Assembly: GCA_013400975.1 (NCBI GenBank)
Contig: WBMZ01004770.1
Span: 451,885 to 515,884, forward strand
DNA: 64,000 nucleotides
Direction: 5' to 3'
Source: Atrichornis clamosus
Lineage: Eukaryota > Chordata > Aves > Passeriformes > Menuridae
Shown one piece after another: positions 37,100 to 48,706 of this stretch. The position numbers and the translations under genes were made by a program. The first letter of the stretch is position 1, and every line of letters starts with the position of its first letter. Under the pieces are notes generated by a model, which saw only the letters and a program-made list of their open reading frames with translations, was not told the origin of the DNA and searched no databases.

Positions 37100-40000
37100 A
37101 GCCTTTATGGGTGTCCTCACTCCTGGACCTGCCTCTCCAGAATAAATCTGCATTTCAGCTTCTTTCCCTGGCTTCCTAGAGGTGCGTTGCAAAAGGGACT
37201 TAAGCCATCAATCCCTTGTAGGCTTCATCTTTCTCTTTAAATTGTTCTCATCACTTTTCTTCTGCTTGCTGTGCCTTTGAGACCCAGTGCTGGGAGACAG
37301 GGAAGGCTCTGGCGGAATGATCTGGATGAAAATATTTCTCACAGCTCTTTGAGGGTGCTCTTTGCCCCAGCCTTCCATAGACAGACGCAGTGAGCATCAT
37401 GACCCCACGGCAAGAATAAAGAAGGACTATGGGAGGACCTCAGTGGTCGTGCAGCTCAGCTGTGCCCCCTGCCAGCTTCAGAGGTGCAGCCCCATGGTAT
37501 TCAGCATCGGAGATGTTCACTGAGGGATCCCTGTGGTGATGCCCACAAACCTGCTGGTCAGCTGGGAACACCTCGGAGGAGAAGCCCCGCACAGAGCCAG
37601 ATCATGGGGCAGCAATCTCATCCCTGCCTTTCACATCAGTTTTCAGCAGCAGCCAGGACTCTGTGGTTGCAGTCACCCACTGGCACAATGGTGTCATATT
37701 TAATCCTTTTAATATTTCTCTTTTTAAGAACATCTTAGCTTGGGGGCCACATGGAGGCTGAATGGCAGGGAGCCTGTAAGCTCTGGGGCTGTGGAGGGGA
37801 AAGACAGAGTCTGCAGCAGTGCCAGTATGCACGTCACAGGAAGAATTATGGTTGATTTTCACATATATCTATAACATCTGTGTGGCTAATAAAATTGATG
37901 GAGTTTGTCATAATCAGCCTGTACTCTGCAGTGAGAGAATTATGTCTGAGCATTTGGAAATCTCATGCACAGGCAGTTACTGAGGGAATGCTGTGAAGAT
38001 TAAGTTGTTTCCGTGTGGCAATGGATGCCCACGCTGAAATGAGGTTCCTGCTTCTGTGCTGCAGTGGGGTCCTCAGGAAGGGTATGTTGTGAAGTGGGAC
38101 ACTTGTATTAACTAGAAAAACATGCTTTTATGTGCTACCTGCTGTCACAAGTGTGTGCTTACATTCATGCAGTTACACTAAGATAGTGGATTTCCAATGC
38201 AACCAAAACTGATCCCAGAAATATTGCGTGGGACAGCCCAGCTCCCGAGTCCGTGTGGCAAAGGGAAAGTCCCCCCAGAACAACATAAAGGCACCGCTCT
38301 GATCTCCTAAAGAGCCCGCACCCACTGGTGTTCCTGGCATTGTCTGTGCCCCGGGGTCGGCTCCTGGAAAGGCTCCCGGAGCTCCTGGGCTGGCTCTGCC
38401 ACGGGAAGTTGTGTCCTCCCCATCACGTCTGCCCCGCTGCCCCGGGGCTCCTGGAAATCCAACACCCAAAAGCCAGAGGGGGTGGAATGAAAAGAACATC
38501 AGACGTGCTAGTCCTCCAAAGGCTGAAATGTGGGAAATGATTGTTTTGTAAAGTTTGTAGAGGCTTTGTAGAAAATCTTTTGTAATATTTTGTAATAGCT
38601 TTACTTAGCATGCTACTTCCTGTTGGGTTTTTTTTCTGTTGTGGTGAAGAGTTGGTAAAATCCATGTTCTTTTTCTGCATCAAATGTAATCAGCTGATAG
38701 ATGTCAGGTTCCCTAGGAAAAAAATGGACAAATAATGCTGTGATGACAAATTCTGATCACATTCATTTTTATAAGCAGAGATAGTTGAAATTTCATACAT
38801 ACTGGATTGAAAAACAGTACTCAAGAGGGATTCATACATTCTGTATTTATTTACAGCATTTTGTTGGCTATGGGCTTAAACAAAATTGGTTTTGCATCCA
38901 AAATGTAATCTGAATGCCTGTGAACAGAAGAAGGCAGATGAACACAAGTCGTTTGGGCATACAATTCCAATGCATGTGCATGTAAACACTTATTTTAGAA
39001 ATATCAGAGTGGGCAACATTTAGCTGCTTTTTAAAAACACAGGCTCTGATTTTTCAAGATGATGTCTTGATTTGTTATAAATCTGGGTTATGTGTAATTC
39101 TGGCTCTGGCAGTTCTGTACCTTCTGCCTCTTCCTTGCCCTGTCAGCTCCATGGCTTAGAAAACCTCCTGGAGCAGTGAGTGATATTGCTGTTTGAGTTC
39201 AGAAGAAATCCAAACCAAATGAACCCCTTTTGTAACTCCCCTGTCTTTCTGGGATGGATATAGCCATTCCTGCTCCACCTTTTGAAGGCGTTTTGGGGCC
39301 TGACCCAAAACACATAAATTTCTGAGGATTTCAGCTCAAACCCATGTGGCCATAAGAAGTGAGCATTGTACTGCCGTTAAAAAGTGAGTTCAAGTCTTTT
39401 ATTGCTTTAGATCCAATGATAATAAAGACAAATGCATTGGATTAATAATGCTCCTACCTTGAAATTTAATTTAAAATCTCTTGTAATGTAATCGCATTTG
39501 GGCGTGCCATTACCCAGATGGAGAGAAATTTGTTTTGTTGAGAAATTTCTTTAGCATAAGAATGACTTGAGTTTATTAACAGGGAAAAAAACATGACTCC
39601 CCTCCCCAGCCACTCCCCATGCATTCCAAAAATAAGAAACTCATTTCAACATGGACATTACTGGTTAAAAAATAATTACACATAATGAAATGTCATATTT
39701 CACACATACTCCCTGCAAACCATGCTTCTTCGTCTTCCCCAAAACACTGCAGGGTGTAACCGGCTCTTTCTTCCTCCTTCATGAAAAGAGTATTTCACAA
39801 TGGAATTGTGTGATGACAAAAAATGGTGCTGGAAAAGCATCACTACCCAGAGAGACATAAGGAATTGCCACAGGCCACTGCCTATAATCCCACACAATAT
39901 TAAGTAGTCATTGTATCTGTTTCCAGGGCTTCATTCGTCTTTTGTGACCTACAGCCTCAATGAGAGTTTTTACAGAAATAGAACGCCATGGAACAGCAAA

Positions 40001-40140
40001 CTTGGGAACCCTGTCATTTGACAAAAAATGTTTGGCTTAGAATGTTATTTTTTTTTTAATGTATCTTTCAGCTGCTGTCATTAAAATTGTTAAATAGCCT
40101 TGGAAACCTGTTTTGTCAATTACCTTGGGGACAAGTGTGA
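37100..40140. other. non-coding stretch with a GC-rich patch
   Basis: The sequence is GC-rich around 37400-37660 and especially 38210-38480, otherwise AT-rich. The minus-strand frame at 38173-38499 gives a Pro/Gly/Ala-rich peptide with scattered Gly-X-Y-like triplets, but the spacing is irregular and no collagen exon is supported. A T run lies at 40049-40059. No repeat family or RNA gene was recognised. Confidence 0.5.
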
Positions 40141-40149
40141 AATACTGGG

Positions 40150-40470
40150 CTGTTAAGCATGTGCCACAAAAAATAAACTGCGCAGTCCGAGTTGGGCTGG
40201 GCACGTGCCGGCACACCTCGGCTCCTTACGGATCCTTCCCCCTGCTGGAGCAGCTCTAATTAGCTGGGACTAGATATTCCCAACTCGGGGAGATGCTCTC
40301 CATAAATATTTGTCTGCATTTAAAAGCAGATTTCTGCAAAGATTCTGGTGCTGACAGTTTCCCTCCAGGAGCACTGGCAAAGCGCGGATGCAATGCCCAG
40401 ATGTGCACAACGTGTGCGACCCACGTTGTGCACTGAGGCCCCTTCATCTGCTAAGTTTTGGGTTATTTCT
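40150..40470. promoter_or_regulatory. candidate regulatory element rich in palindromic sites
   Basis: CpG-containing block in AT-rich surroundings. It has an E-box CACGTG (40202-40207) overlapping a 10-bp palindrome GTGCCGGCAC (40205-40214), a homeodomain-type palindrome CTAATTAG (40256-40263), an AT-rich 'ccataaatatttg' site near 40300, and the perfect 12-bp stem-loop at 40403-40433. The concentration of palindromic binding-site-like words is unusual for this window. Enhancer function is inference and no conservation data are available. Confidence 0.35.
40403..40433. repeat. perfect 12-bp stem-loop
   Basis: GTGCACAACGTG (40403-40414) and CACGTTGTGCAC (40422-40433) are exact reverse complements separated by the seven bases TGCGACC. 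Each arm carries an ACGTG core (the type bound by hypoxia-inducible bHLH-PAS factors) and a GTGCAC palindrome. Under uniform base composition I estimate about 0.07 such stem-loops (12-bp arms, loop 3-20) in 64 kb. It could be a paired factor-binding site or a DNA cruciform. It is too short for a microRNA precursor. Confidence 0.75.
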
Positions 40471-40966
40471 TCAAGTAGGGCTTTGGTGGGACTGATTCTT
40501 ACATTGTTTAATATACTTAGTATGTAAAAAAACCCGTGTACACCATTGTGCATTAAACTGAATTGCACAAATGAATTTTGTGCCTGAGAGCAAGAATATT
40601 CGTTGTATACATTAATACTCTACCTAATTTCTAATTACTTCTGAATATGGGTGTTGCTGCATGTCTCTGGAGAGGGGTATTATAGTTCAGTGATCTTATG
40701 TTTGGAGGGATACAAGTGTTTTATTCCTACAGTACTCCTTCTAAAATAAATATATAGTGATAAGTCTATGACATTGCTAAGAAAAGAGACTGCTAGAGAT
40801 TATGATTATCATATCCGTAGTAGACTGGGGTAATGGTACTGAGCTAAAGTTTCTGTGGCAAGAGTCTGGCAAATTCCAGAGATTTTTTAAGATAGTGAGA
40901 GGGAAATCAAGGATGTTTGTGGTTTTCTTACTCCTTAAAACTCCATCCTGAAATCAAATAGGTAGA

Positions 40967-41058
40967 AATGAAAGGAACAAACTAGGCAGGAAAGGAACAA
41001 AATAGGACGGTAAGTAACTGATTGGAAAATCCAGGAACACAATAGAGAGGAAAGGAAA
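40967..41058. repeat. degenerate purine-rich short repeat
   Basis: Units of the form gaaaggaacaaa recur: 'gaaaggaacaaactaggcag' then 'gaaaggaacaaaataggacg', then, after a 20-base interruption, 'aggaacacaatagagagg' and 'aaaggaaag'. The first two units are about 21 bases apart and nearly identical, and later ones are decayed. This looks like a small old tandem duplication. Confidence 0.6.
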
Positions 41059-42988
41059 GTTGACAAAATATTTAACCCTTCTCCTTGATTGAAAGAGTTA
41101 TGTGGGGAGAAAGAACACTTATTTTAATTTTATAAAATGAAATTTTGTAAATTCTCTTAGTTTAATGCCCCCATCTACTCCTGGCTGTAATTAACAGTAC
41201 TTAATGGTAGCACTTATTAACCCCAGAAACACTTTGTTTAAAAAAATATTTTGCAAAATTGCAGTCTGTTTTTTATTGATGTGCTTTTCTGGATGTCTGG
41301 GAGAGGTTATACAGCCACCCATAACCCACTTCATCCTCAAATCTAGGCATACTTTACATTCAGAGCTTTGAAAACCAGCTAAATTTACACCCAGCTTGCT
41401 CTGGAAATAAATCTGCTCATTTAGATGAGGTCTCATTTAAAATGGCTTAGCCCAATAATTAATCATTTCATTCTCTTTATATATTTGTGGGTGTTTGAAA
41501 GAAGTTTGATTAGTTACCAGTGATTACACTTCCCAACACCCTGCAAAGGAAATAATAAAATAAAACCCATCAGGCTTTTGTAAGGATTGCTGGGGTTGAA
41601 TTCGGGCTGAATTTAATCACGACTTACTAACTGGCAATTATTTGTCTGCCTTTTACAGGAACTCCATAATGAAAGAGGTTATCATCCAGGAGTTATACCC
41701 AGCTTGTTTTTAAACCCTGCAAAGGGAAGACACTGGACAAAGCAGAGGTGGCTCTTGGGTTCCTCCCTGTGCACAAGGAGAGCAGTGGGGCTGTTTTGGA
41801 TCACAGGAGCACAGGTACCACAAACCCACCCTCTGCCACGCCTCGGGACGCTCATCCTCCTCCTGCCCATCATTTGGCCTCCTTCACTAAATGCAGGCAA
41901 TCAGACAAGCTTCCAGTCACTGATCTGTTGTTTCCAAAGGCACTAGATTATTTTAGGAGTTCTGAGATTCAAGATATTTTTCTAATCCAAGGTTTTTTTG
42001 CTCTTAAGGAGCTACAGAGGGCAAAAGATCGTGTCGGTCTGAGTAGATATCACACCTCTAAAGCTGCCCGTCATTTCTTATATCTGTTGTGGCCAAAATA
42101 GGTGGATGTCAGAGTTCAACATACCCATGCTGTTTAACCTGGTGCTATTATCACAATGACCTTAAGCAGCTAGGCAGTTCACAGAGCAGGCACTAAACAG
42201 AGCATGAGATGAATTTAATGGATTACTAGGGAGTATGTTATTGCAAGGAGAAGCACCTGTGGAGCAACATATTTACCTCAGTTCCACTGAATGAGCATGT
42301 TGAAAGTGAATTGGCACAGCCTTCTGCTTTATGAAAGGAAGTATTTTGTCATTCTTCATGCTTTCATTAAGAGGATTTAAGGCAAAGGATGCTGAAATGG
42401 TTCTGTGTTGGCACCAAAAAAAATTCACAGATTAATAGTGAAGCTTGAAAATAGTAAAGCATCTGATTTTTGCTTTTTCATCAACAAGCCTAATAAACCA
42501 GGATGAAACTATTAACATACAAATAGACAACCTTCTGATTAAAACAGCAGCAGCCAGCCCAACCTGAAAAAGACCTCTTCACGCAGAAAGCAATTATGAT
42601 GGCGAGTGTTATCTGATTCACTTCCATTTGCAACAAACCTAGAAAATCAAAAGGTAACCAATCATAATTTTGCAGAAAATCTGTTGTTATTTAAAAACTA
42701 AGAAGCTCTTGATTTTTCTTACCATGATTAGCATTTTAGAAGCCTCTGAATGTGCTGGAAGTTGATACTCCCTTGAATTTCTACTCTAAGCATATACTGT
42801 AAGTAAGGAAAAGTAAGTTCTTAGGATAAAGCATTGTGGGAAACCTATCCAGAGGAAGGGCAGATATTATCCTAGTTTATTCTACTATAGTACACTTACC
42901 TTCATTTCCCACATCTCCCCTAAGATGGTCATCTGTGGAAAAAATACACTGACTGTCTAGACCATCATTTTAACTATCTCCCTCCTGG

Positions 42989-43008
42989 TGATGATGATGA
43001 TGATGATC
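42989..43008. repeat. (GAT)n microsatellite
   Basis: About six perfect GAT/TGA units. Simple trinucleotide repeat outside any recognised coding frame. Confidence 0.9.
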
Positions 43009-44239
43009 TAGTGGAAAGAAGTTTTCTGATTTTAAACTCAAGCCATGGCAGCTGATACCACTAAGATGTTCCAGCTTAGAAATTTTGTTTTGTCATGACA
43101 CAAATCACTGGCTCATGACAAAGCAGACCTGGTTTCCTGTTTATGTGGACCGAGCGTTCCATGCATGGGCCACTGCGGAAGCGTGTCTGTGGCGAGTTCA
43201 CCCCTCGGAGCAGGGAGGCTTTTCAGTAACTCTGCAGCCTAATTCCAGTTTATGCAAGTGGAGCGTAAGTGGTACCAAGCCCTACATAATTTCCTCTTTC
43301 CCCCATTCAGAAAGGGTGTAAATACATGCCAAAATCCCTCCTCATTCAGTAAAGCGCAGAGGCTCGTCTGTAATTTAAAGCATGTGTCTGACTGGTTGTT
43401 TTCTGAGGTGAACACATGTGTGTTGAGTTTCTTTTTTCCCTTGTGTTGAACCTCGATACACTCTGCTCACTTGGAGCAAAGAGCAAAGGTGCACTTTTTC
43501 AGGTAGAGGTATGAGTGCCCGTAGAAATACCTGAAGGAATCCACTTCACTTCACCACAGAGACACAGTTCTTTTGGATGTTTTGAACAGGTATCTTAACA
43601 TGGTAACTTTGAAATGTTGAGACTTTTTGGTATCTATCCTAATTTTTATATTGAGGCTAGTATGCATTTACTGTGTTATCTGAAACATAATCCCATTACC
43701 TTTTCCTTTAATTAAAATTAATTTCAATATTCGTTTCTAAGCAGGACACAAAACTGGTATCTCCTCACTTGTTTAGGTGATCCAAACCTGATCATTATAT
43801 ATTATGAAATAATTCGGATTTGGAGCATGGTGGAAGATGATTTCTGCATCACACAGAGTTAAAAACCTAATTAGACAGCTAAAGTAGCCTCCAAATATGC
43901 AGACGCTCTTTTGTGCTCCAAGCTAGTTGCATCAGCTATCAATCAAATGAATAAATGATGCAGACAGGCAACAGAGAGTTTTCATTTGTGAGTAATATTA
44001 ATTGTGGGTGTTAAATGAAAGATATAATAAGTGATGAAGGTACCACTCAGTACCTGGATGAAACATTTTCTGAAGTTAACTCCAAATGGGGAGTTCCCAG
44101 TAGGACACTTGTATAAACAAATAAAATTTCAGCTTGGCACTGACCATTGTGTGTTCTTGAAAAAAATGTATAGAAGTGCCCACTGATTATTGTTCTCCTT
44201 GATTTTGGTCTTCCAGCCCTGTATTTTGGCTCACTTCAT

Positions 44240-44330
44240 TAGTCTGGAATAATTGGACTGGGAGAGCAGCATTCAGACCTCAGTTCAATATGCAAGGCAA
44301 ATAAAATATGCAATTATCTGATACAGAGTC
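44240..44330 (+). repeat. possible MIR-type SINE head
   Basis: 'attggactgggagagcag' followed by 'cattcagacctcagttcaat' resembles the tRNA-derived head of amniote MIRs (gcattggactgggagtcaggagacctgggttcaat), with a few inserted bases. The body is not clearly recognisable downstream, so this is a tentative call. Confidence 0.4.
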
Positions 44331-47165
44331 ACAGAGTTGCATCAAATGGAAACAAATGGTGCCAAATCAAGACCACATGTTTTTAAGAGGATTATGAATT
44401 TAAGTGATATGCAGCTAAATGTCATCTATTTGCAAATAATTGAGGAATTTGAAAAAAATCCTTTTGAAGATTTTTGTGAATATAGAAATTGTAAATACAA
44501 TTGCCAGGATTTTTCTGAGGTCAGCATCCAGAAGTCTGAAATTCAGACAGGAATTACTCTGTTTCTGATAATCCTTTCTGAATGGGACTCCTGATTGCCC
44601 TTCAATGGAGTCTGATCATTTCCCCATGGAACACTGGACATCTGAACCAATGATTTCAAGCAGTAATTGACCACATGATTTTTCAGAAAAACCTTTAAAT
44701 TATTTTATAAATCATATTCAAATGAACCATTCTTTATTTAAAATCTGAAACATCTCAGAGTTGCTGTCTGCTTGGTTTTTTTAAAAGTTTTTTTAATAAT
44801 GCATTTAGGCATTTCACGCCCTGTGTCTGCAGTGGCTTGACAAAAGACCTTTATATTTTCCCTTATTTAGATACTGAACAGAGCTCTTCACCTGACGCCT
44901 GTCACCGAGGTCTACATGTGGTTGCTAAGCCTCCACTATCACATGGAAGGGTGGAGACAGGGCAGCAGTTTTCTCTGGAAAAGAGACAGATGATCATGCC
45001 AAGTCGCAGAGCAGTACTGGCAACGACTTTCCTGGGAAGAGATTGAGACACCCTTTGATGGGAGCCAACATCCATTTTGAGATGAAAAACGTTCATCCCA
45101 CTGTCTAACTCCAGAGTCTCTTCTCCAGCAGATGTTTCGCTGGGAAAACACCCACTGCTGTGGCTGAGGCCAGTGGAGCTCCTGAGGCTTCCTCAACCAG
45201 CAGTACCGACCCTGCCTGTGCTCATCCTCTCTTTTCATTGCCTTTTTGCCTGCACAGAATACTGTGAACAGCCAACTGGCTACAGTTAAACTCAAGAATG
45301 TGAGTAAAACAGGTTTCCCCTGGCTGCTGTCTTATTTGTAGAGACTTTATGGTGGTATCTTGTCTTGCTTGTATCAATCTGGTCATCATCTTCTATTGTC
45401 TGGCAGTTTGGGGCTCAGGGAGTCCCACCTGCAGGCAGCAGGGGTCTGATAGAGCTCACATCTCCCCAGGCTGGTGTGGGGGGTTCTCAGGGAGCCTGCT
45501 GTCAGTACGTGCTCTGCTGGTTCAGGCAAAATGAGCTCTGCATGCACAAACAATATAATTTTGGCTAAATTCAAGCCCAAAGGAATCACTATCTTGTGCT
45601 TTTCTTTCACACGTGTATTTTTAGACTAGCTATAGTTTGGATACTGACTTGCATAAATCCCGCTCTCTGCATGGTTTGGGTTTTGGTGCTGGGACTGGGT
45701 TGTGTGAATCTGTCTATTCAGTTAACCCAGAGTAACAGCTGCATTCAGACAGCTCTGCTATGGAGACCTGGGACACAGGTCCCAAGACAATCCCAAGACA
45801 AAGCAATTCCCAAGTCATCTACAATCTCATTGACAGATGCAAACAAATAAATACCCAATTTTAAAATTTTTTAAAAAACACTGCAGAAAACACTGAAGAT
45901 TTTTACAGCTAAGTTTTTAAAACACATTTTAAGAGTGCGAAAGGATGAGAGAGCATTTTCAAATACACACTTCAAAATAGACATTAAAGATTGCCAGAAA
46001 TTTTTGGAAATTGAGGAGATAGCAGTATCTCCCACTTGGATAACCAAGAAGAAAACAAGTGCTTTGAGCTCTGGAAAGTCCGTGGAGCACAGGGATGGGA
46101 TCAGAAGGCAGAGGTGAGGGAAGGGCACTTTGTGGGCTTTATTGTGTCTCAAGACTCTGCATCCTATTTCCTACACTAAAGGAACACGTCGTGTTGGGTT
46201 TTCTGCAACAAGCAGGATATTTTTTAAGTCGTTTTCCAACAAAGTATTATCAAGGTTTTTTTGGTTTGGTTTTTTTTTTTTAGTTTTGCTTTTAATTGGG
46301 AGCAGCAACAAAGTTCAGAACACCGCATGCAGATGTTACAGGGACACGAAAGTACAAGATAAGGTGCTTCCTACCACAGGAAGGCTATTTTAACAGTTGG
46401 GTTTTAAGCTGATATTTACGAAGGAAGGAAAGTCAAAGGCAACAATAATTAATGTCATCATTATGGTCCTGATATTTTCAGAGAAACATAGTGGGATTAG
46501 GAACTCAGAAGCTTCAGATTTGCAGAAGACTTCAGCACAAGATCAGCCAGCAATTGAAAGACAATGAATATCAAACTCTAGGTGTTTTTTTCTCTAAATT
46601 TTATATGAGGAATCTATATTTTGTTCAGATTTATGGATTGCAGATGGAAAAGAGTGCTAACAAAAGGGAAGGTAAATTTACAGGCCTTACTATCTTCCCT
46701 CATTAATGGTTCTCAGCAAAACATGCTGAGCTTTGTGACTTTTTATTTATCATTAAAACACAATTTTAGTTATTTGCTGAATGGTTAAAATTTCTTTTCC
46801 TGATAATTTGGGGAGGTAGCTGTTTATCATATGGAATGATAAACAAAAGCTGTGAAAGTCTTTTCAAATGGGTTACTTTGCAGCCCTATAGAGCTGTGCT
46901 CCATGAGTTTATTTGCATCGTCAGGAAAATCTAAACTAATTTAATTCATGGCAGGGAGCACATGTTAATGACTTCACTGGGTGTATAAAGGTAGTGCACA
47001 ACTCCCTTCTTACTCAGTGGTCCTGATCTACAAGCAGGCCAATAGATCAAAACCACCTGCTATCCCATGGTAAGGACACTATGGAATTGGATTACACATG
47101 TGTTCTCCTTAGATACTTTTATACATCACAAAAGCCATTGGTATGTTTGCTACCACATCAAACTG
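44331..47165. other. non-coding stretch, nothing recognised
   Basis: AT-rich sequence with a more GC-rich interval at 44890-45480. Open frames reach 118 codons (44939-45295, minus) without any recognisable protein features. A T-rich tract lies at 46256-46281. No RNA gene or repeat family was recognised. Confidence 0.55.
46256..46281. repeat. T-rich tract
   Basis: A T7 run, the bases ggtttgg, then a 12-T run (46270-46281). Low complexity. Confidence 0.85.
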
Positions 47166-47169
47166 TCTG

Positions 47170-47307
47170 AAGGTTGATTTAGGTACAGGTTGGATGGATC
47201 CCTGAGCAACCTGAGCTGGTGGGTGACATCCCTACCCATGGCAGGGGCGTGGAATAGGGTGATCCTTAAGGTCCCTTCCAACCCACACCATTCTGTGATT
47301 CTATGAT
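47170..47307 (+). repeat. CR1 LINE 3' end fragment
   Basis: Contains the standard CR1 3' UTR sequence in order: 'caggttggatggatccctga', 'gcaacctgagctggtgggtg', 'acatccctacccatggcagg', 'gatccttaaggtcccttcca' and the terminal 'attctgtgattctatgat' octamer repeats. The element is 5'-truncated to about 135 bp with only light divergence, so it is probably the youngest of the three CR1 pieces here. No open reading frame of the LINE is retained. The matching end sequence and 5' truncation are characteristic of avian CR1. Confidence 0.93.
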
Positions 47308-48672
47308 CTCCCTGCCCAGCAGAACGAGTTGCTGCTGGCCAGTGGGAAAGGAAGGGAGAGAGTTCTGCTGTGAGATGAACAGCATTTCTGCTTTCCCAGC
47401 TTCCTCCCTTTGCAGGCTTGTTCTGACTTAACAACTCTGGCCTTCACAGGCTTGAAAAACTGTATAAAGGAACAAAAATAAAAGGTATTTCAAGGAATGA
47501 AATTAAGAATTGTAAAGATCTTTGAATAACTAGTGTTTTCAAACTGGGTTAAGGCAGACTTAGAGTAATCTGACATGATGTAATCCTAGTGAAGTTGCAG
47601 AAAAGCAGAAATTAAGTATTTATTTGGGGTATTACCGTGTCTAGTATAAGATATTGTTAAGTACTGTCAGTAACTCATTATATATTTATTTAAAAAAAAT
47701 AAGAACTTAAAAGAAAAAAGAAATTTGAGATTAGAATGTGGTTGCTGTACATGCATTATACATGCTTCTCCTTCTGTTCCACTAATGGGTTCTGACTGCC
47801 AGAACAGCGAAACGAACCATTGAAATTAGCGGAACTAAGACCCAGATCTATTAAAAAATTTCATTTGCCTCCAGTGTGGAATTTCAGACAGATCCCTGAT
47901 TTCTGCAAAGCATTTCCAAGGTATCACAGCTATGCTGTAAAAAGAGTTTTCTGTCAAGCGTGGTGGTAGAAGCTTTGAAACTTCTGCTTCCTGATGGCCA
48001 CACTGCAAAGGCATGAATAGGATGAAGCATCTCTAGTGGCACGTCATTAATACTGGTGGCAAGCTGAGGAACTGCTGGTGAAAGAGAGACATCAGCAGTA
48101 GAAGAAGCTGAGATGAATAAAGCAGGAGTCATCAGCATGGAAATGCCACCTTAATTATACCATGTCCTGAAAAGAACTAAGTCAAGGCAGATACAAAGCT
48201 GAATCCAAGAGGCTCAAGCCACCCGTTTAGGCTTCACCAACTAGTCTCGTCAGGGTTATATTGCAAGTCACTGCTGGGAAATAGTACCTCTTATCTTTCA
48301 GTCCTGGTGCTCTCCCACTTCTGGAAGAGTTACTAATCTCAAAATTTTCACATTCTGAGCTAAAATCAGAGGTGGAATTTTATTGCAGTTGGAAATTGAT
48401 CTATGGGTCATCAAAAAAATAGATTATGGAATGGAATTTATGGGCCACAGTAGTTACCCCTGTAAGGGGAAAAATGTTATTGAAAATCATATTAAAATAC
48501 ACTGCAGAAGTGTCAACAATCTGGTCTTCAGTAGAGAGCACTTAACAGGAAACCTCCAGTATTAAATTATGCTTCATTTTTAATGCTGCCCAAGCATGCT
48601 CTGCTTTTGCCAAAATAATGGAAGTCTGAGCCTTTGCTGGGAATTTCCATATGAATGTGGCTTTAAGTTATA

Positions 48673-48706
48673 TCCTTCTCTTTTTTTTTTTTCTTCTTTT
48701 TTTTCT
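48673..48706. repeat. pyrimidine tract with 12-T run
   Basis: 34 consecutive pyrimidines including runs of 12 and 8 T. Low complexity. The minus-strand frame ending here encodes only a lysine run and is not a gene. Confidence 0.9.

Larger units (their letters stand above)
40480..44230. other. non-coding stretch
   Basis: AT-rich sequence with no open frame above 117 codons. It contains a degenerate short purine-rich repeat (40967-41058), a GAT trinucleotide tract (42989-43008), and a CpG-retaining block (about 43130-43400) that is a weak conserved-element candidate. No repeat family, RNA or gene was recognised. Confidence 0.55.

Noticed and set aside
38173..38499. Gly/Pro-rich minus-strand peptide resembling collagen
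   Set aside because: Glycine does not recur at every third residue, so it is not a collagen triple-helix exon. GC-rich composition explains the residue bias.
39085..39125. 'aattctggctctggcag' resembling a MIR head
   Set aside because: The flanking MIR core (tgacc...gggcaagt, cctcagttt) is absent.
46911..46918. Octamer ATTTGCAT (also at 33710-33717)
   Set aside because: About two copies of any octamer are expected on both strands in 64 kb.
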